Under the pieces are notes generated by a model. It had not been told where the DNA came from. It ran no database searches and saw only the letters and a program-made list of their open reading frames with translations. Source: Streptomyces sp. CB02959 (GTDB taxonomy: Bacteria; Actinomycetota; Actinomycetes; Streptomycetales; Streptomycetaceae). Taken from it: 64,000 bases of DNA. This document shows positions 62,211 through 64,000 of this stretch, in pieces. Position numbers and translations under genes: made by a program. The stretch lies in NCBI RefSeq assembly GCF_002803155.1, contig NZ_NNBP01000015.1, forward strand, positions 62,001 to 126,000, read 5' to 3'. Each line of letters opens with the position of its first letter. Position 1 is the first letter of the stretch.

Positions 62211-63956
62211 GTGAGCACGCTCGGTAGCTTCATCTGGTCAATCGCTGACCAGCTTCGGGGCCCCTATCGCCCCAACCAGTACGGGACAGTGATCCTTCCG
62301 TTCACGATCCTGAGACGGCTCGACTGCGTACTCGAGCCGGACCGCGCGGCGGTACGGGAGCTGGCTGCGAGGTACGAGAACCCGAACCGGCTCAAGGTTG
62401 AGGTCAAGAAGGCCACGGGGCGGACGTTCTACAACACCTCCAATTACGAGTTCGCGAACCTGCTGGCCGATGCGGACGGGCTGGCGGACAACCTCGCTGA
62501 CTACATCGACCGGTTCTCCGCCGACGTGGACGTGTTCGAGTACTTCGACTTCAAGAAGGAGATCCTGGCCCTGGAGAAGGCCGGGCTCCTGCGTGAGATC
62601 GTCAAGTCCTTCGGCGCCGTCGACCTGCATCCCGACGTGGTTTCCAACGCAGACATGGGGGATGCGTTCGAGTACATCATCCGCAAGTTCAACGAAGCCG
62701 CGAACGAGACCTCCGGAGACCACTACACGCCGCGTGACGCGATCCGGCTGCTGGTCGACCTGCTCTTCGCAGAGAAGGACGTCGACCTCACCGAGGGCGG
62801 CATCATCCGCTCGCTGTACGACCCCACTGCCGGCACCGGCGGCATGCTCTCCCTGGCAGAGGAGCACCTGCTCGCCCAGAACCCCGAGGCCAAGCTGAGC
62901 CTATTCGGCCAGGAGTACAACCCGCAGTCGTACGCCATCTGCAAGTCCGACCTGCTCGCCAAGGGCCACGACGCGACCAACATCGCGTTCGGCAACACGC
63001 TCACCGACGACGCCTTCAAGGGGCGCCAGTTCGACTTCTGCATGTCCAACCCGCCCTACGGAGTGGACTGGAAGCAGTACGCCAAGGCGGTCAAGAAGGA
63101 GCGCGACTCTGCTGGCCCCTACGGTCGCTTCGCGCCGGGCCTCCCGGCGATCTCGGACGGGCAGATGCTCTTCCTGCTCCATCTGGCCCACAAGATGCGC
63201 GCGCCCGAGGACGGCGGCGGCCGTGTCGGCATCGTCATGAACGGCTCCCCACTGTTCAACGGCTCCGCCGAGTCCGGCCCCTCCAACATCCGCAGGTGGC
63301 TGCTGGAGAACGACCTGGTCGAGGCGATCGTCGCGCTGCCGACCAACATGTTCTTCAACACCGGCATCGCCACCTACATCTGGATCCTGGACAACACCAA
63401 GCACCCTGACCGCGAGGGCAAGGTCCAACTCATCGACGGCACGTCGTTCTGGACCAAGATGCGCAAGAGCCTCGGATCGAAGAACCGCGAGATCAGCGAC
63501 GATGACCGCGCCAAGATCATGCAGTTGTACGCCGACTTCGAAGATGCCGATCCCGACCTTTCCAAGATGCTGCGCAACGACGAGTTCGGCTACTGGACAA
63601 TCATCGTAGAACGCCCGCAGCTGGACGATGGCGGTAAGCCAGTCGTCGACGGTAAGGGCAACCCGAAGCCTGACTCGAAGAAGCGCGACACCGAAAACGT
63701 GCCTTTCACCTACGGCGGCTCGACGGCTGGCGCAGTGGGGGAGCGCGAGGTCATCCAGGCGTACTTCGACGCCGAAGTGAAGCCCCACGTACCCGACGCC
63801 TGGATCGACTGGGTCAAGATCAAGACCGGTTACGAGATCCCCTTCACTCGCCACTTCTTCAAGCACGTCCCACCCCGCCCGCTCGCCGAGATCGACGCTG
63901 ATCTGGAGAAGCAGATCACCAAGATCATTGAGTTGCTGCGCGAGGTTGAGAAATGA
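62211..63956 (+). CDS. hsdM: Type I restriction-modification system, methyltransferase subunit HsdM
   Basis: A 581-residue N6-adenine DNA methyltransferase subunit. The HsdM N-terminal helical domain (STLGSFIWSIADQLRGPYRPNQYGTVILPFTILRRLDC) is followed by AdoMet motif I (DPTAGTGGMLSLAEEHL at about residue 204) and the catalytic motif IV NPPYGVDWK at about 280. The GTG at 62211 has GAGGA 5 nt upstream and is preferred over a GTG four codons earlier. The stop overlaps the hsdS start (ATGA). It would methylate host DNA in complex with HsdS. hsdR must lie outside the window. Confidence 0.95.
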   Translation: MSTLGSFIWSIADQLRGPYRPNQYGTVILPFTILRRLDCVLEPDRAAVRELAARYENPNRLKVEVKKATGRTFYNTSNYEFANLLADADGLADNLADYIDRFSADVDVFEYFDFKKEILALEKAGLLREIVKSFGAVDLHPDVVSNADMGDAFEYIIRKFNEAANETSGDHYTPRDAIRLLVDLLFAEKDVDLTEGGIIRSLYDPTAGTGGMLSLAEEHLLAQNPEAKLSLFGQEYNPQSYAICKSDLLAKGHDATNIAFGNTLTDDAFKGRQFDFCMSNPPYGVDWKQYAKAVKKERDSAGPYGRFAPGLPAISDGQMLFLLHLAHKMRAPEDGGGRVGIVMNGSPLFNGSAESGPSNIRRWLLENDLVEAIVALPTNMFFNTGIATYIWILDNTKHPDREGKVQLIDGTSFWTKMRKSLGSKNREISDDDRAKIMQLYADFEDADPDLSKMLRNDEFGYWTIIVERPQLDDGGKPVVDGKGNPKPDSKKRDTENVPFTYGGSTAGAVGEREVIQAYFDAEVKPHVPDAWIDWVKIKTGYEIPFTRHFFKHVPPRPLAEIDADLEKQITKIIELLREVEK

Positions 63957-64000
63957 GTCGGGCGAACTGGCAGAACATCCCACTCAAGCGAATCGTCAGC
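63953..64000 (+). CDS. hsdS: Type I restriction-modification specificity subunit HsdS, 5' end (partial)
   Basis: Only 16 codons are visible (MSRANWQNIPLKRIVS), cut by the window edge. The motif W..IPLKRI is a common opening of the first target-recognition domain of HsdS, and the ATGA overlap with hsdM is the standard operon arrangement. Confidence 0.75.
   Translation, partial: MSRANWQNIPLKRIVS

Overview
The window is chromosomal DNA of a Streptomyces-type actinomycete. Very high G+C, almost exclusive G/C at third codon positions, frequent GTG/TTG starts, and the genes lexA-nrdR-nrdJ, whiH-hrdB, parE/parC and ptsH in the order I know from the S. coelicolor core region all point this way. Nearly all of it is conserved core chromosome. 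Accessory DNA appears clearly only at the right edge, from about 60.78 kb.

Left part (0-16.7 kb): the tail of an M1 metallopeptidase; the ribosome-associated GTPase hflX converging on a lipoprotein trypsin-like protease; a four-gene NIS siderophore operon (aminotransferase, IucA/IucC synthetase, N-acyltransferase, IucA/IucC synthetase) with no decarboxylase or N-hydroxylase; a DinG-type helicase; lexA with its own SOS box; and the nrdR-nrdJ ribonucleotide reductase unit with NrdR-box-like repeats upstream.

Middle (16.7-35 kb): small single genes. They include an alpha/beta hydrolase with a repeat array at its 3' end, TerD, a DUF4937/YdbC protein, a divergent TetR/ABC-F pair with palindromic operators between them, a histidine phosphatase, an ADP-ribosylglycohydrolase, rnhB, two unrecognised proteins, a RecQ helicase fused to a phosphoribosyltransferase-like domain, a DUF4192 protein, a glycogen-debranching-like protein and a Nudix/winged-helix NrtR-type regulator. 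Several of these look leaderless, with a TANNNT hexamer 6-8 nt before the start codon.

35-60.7 kb: whiH (sporulation regulator) and hrdB (principal sigma factor), a secreted trypsin, a DUF7455 protein, topoisomerase IV parE and parC with a two-component system, an iron-box-controlled sucrase/ferredoxin-like gene and a COG0523 metal GTPase between them. Then come an M16 peptidase pair, a cyclic-di-AMP riboswitch in front of an M23 peptidase, a GntR regulator carrying a TTA codon, ptsH with a DasR-type operator, a GNAT/acyl-CoA-synthetase fusion, a DUF5998 protein and an alkaline-phosphatase-family protein.

Right edge (60.7-64 kb): the resident thymidine kinase gene is cut after its 17th codon, just after the P-loop. 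G/T-rich sequence follows for 125 bp, then a complete second tdk with lower-GC codon use, a tRNA-Arg(CCU) 3'-half relic and a type I restriction-modification operon (hsdM, start of hsdS). The simplest reading is the left end of an integrative island that targets tdk and carries its own replacement copy. No integrase and no right junction are visible here.
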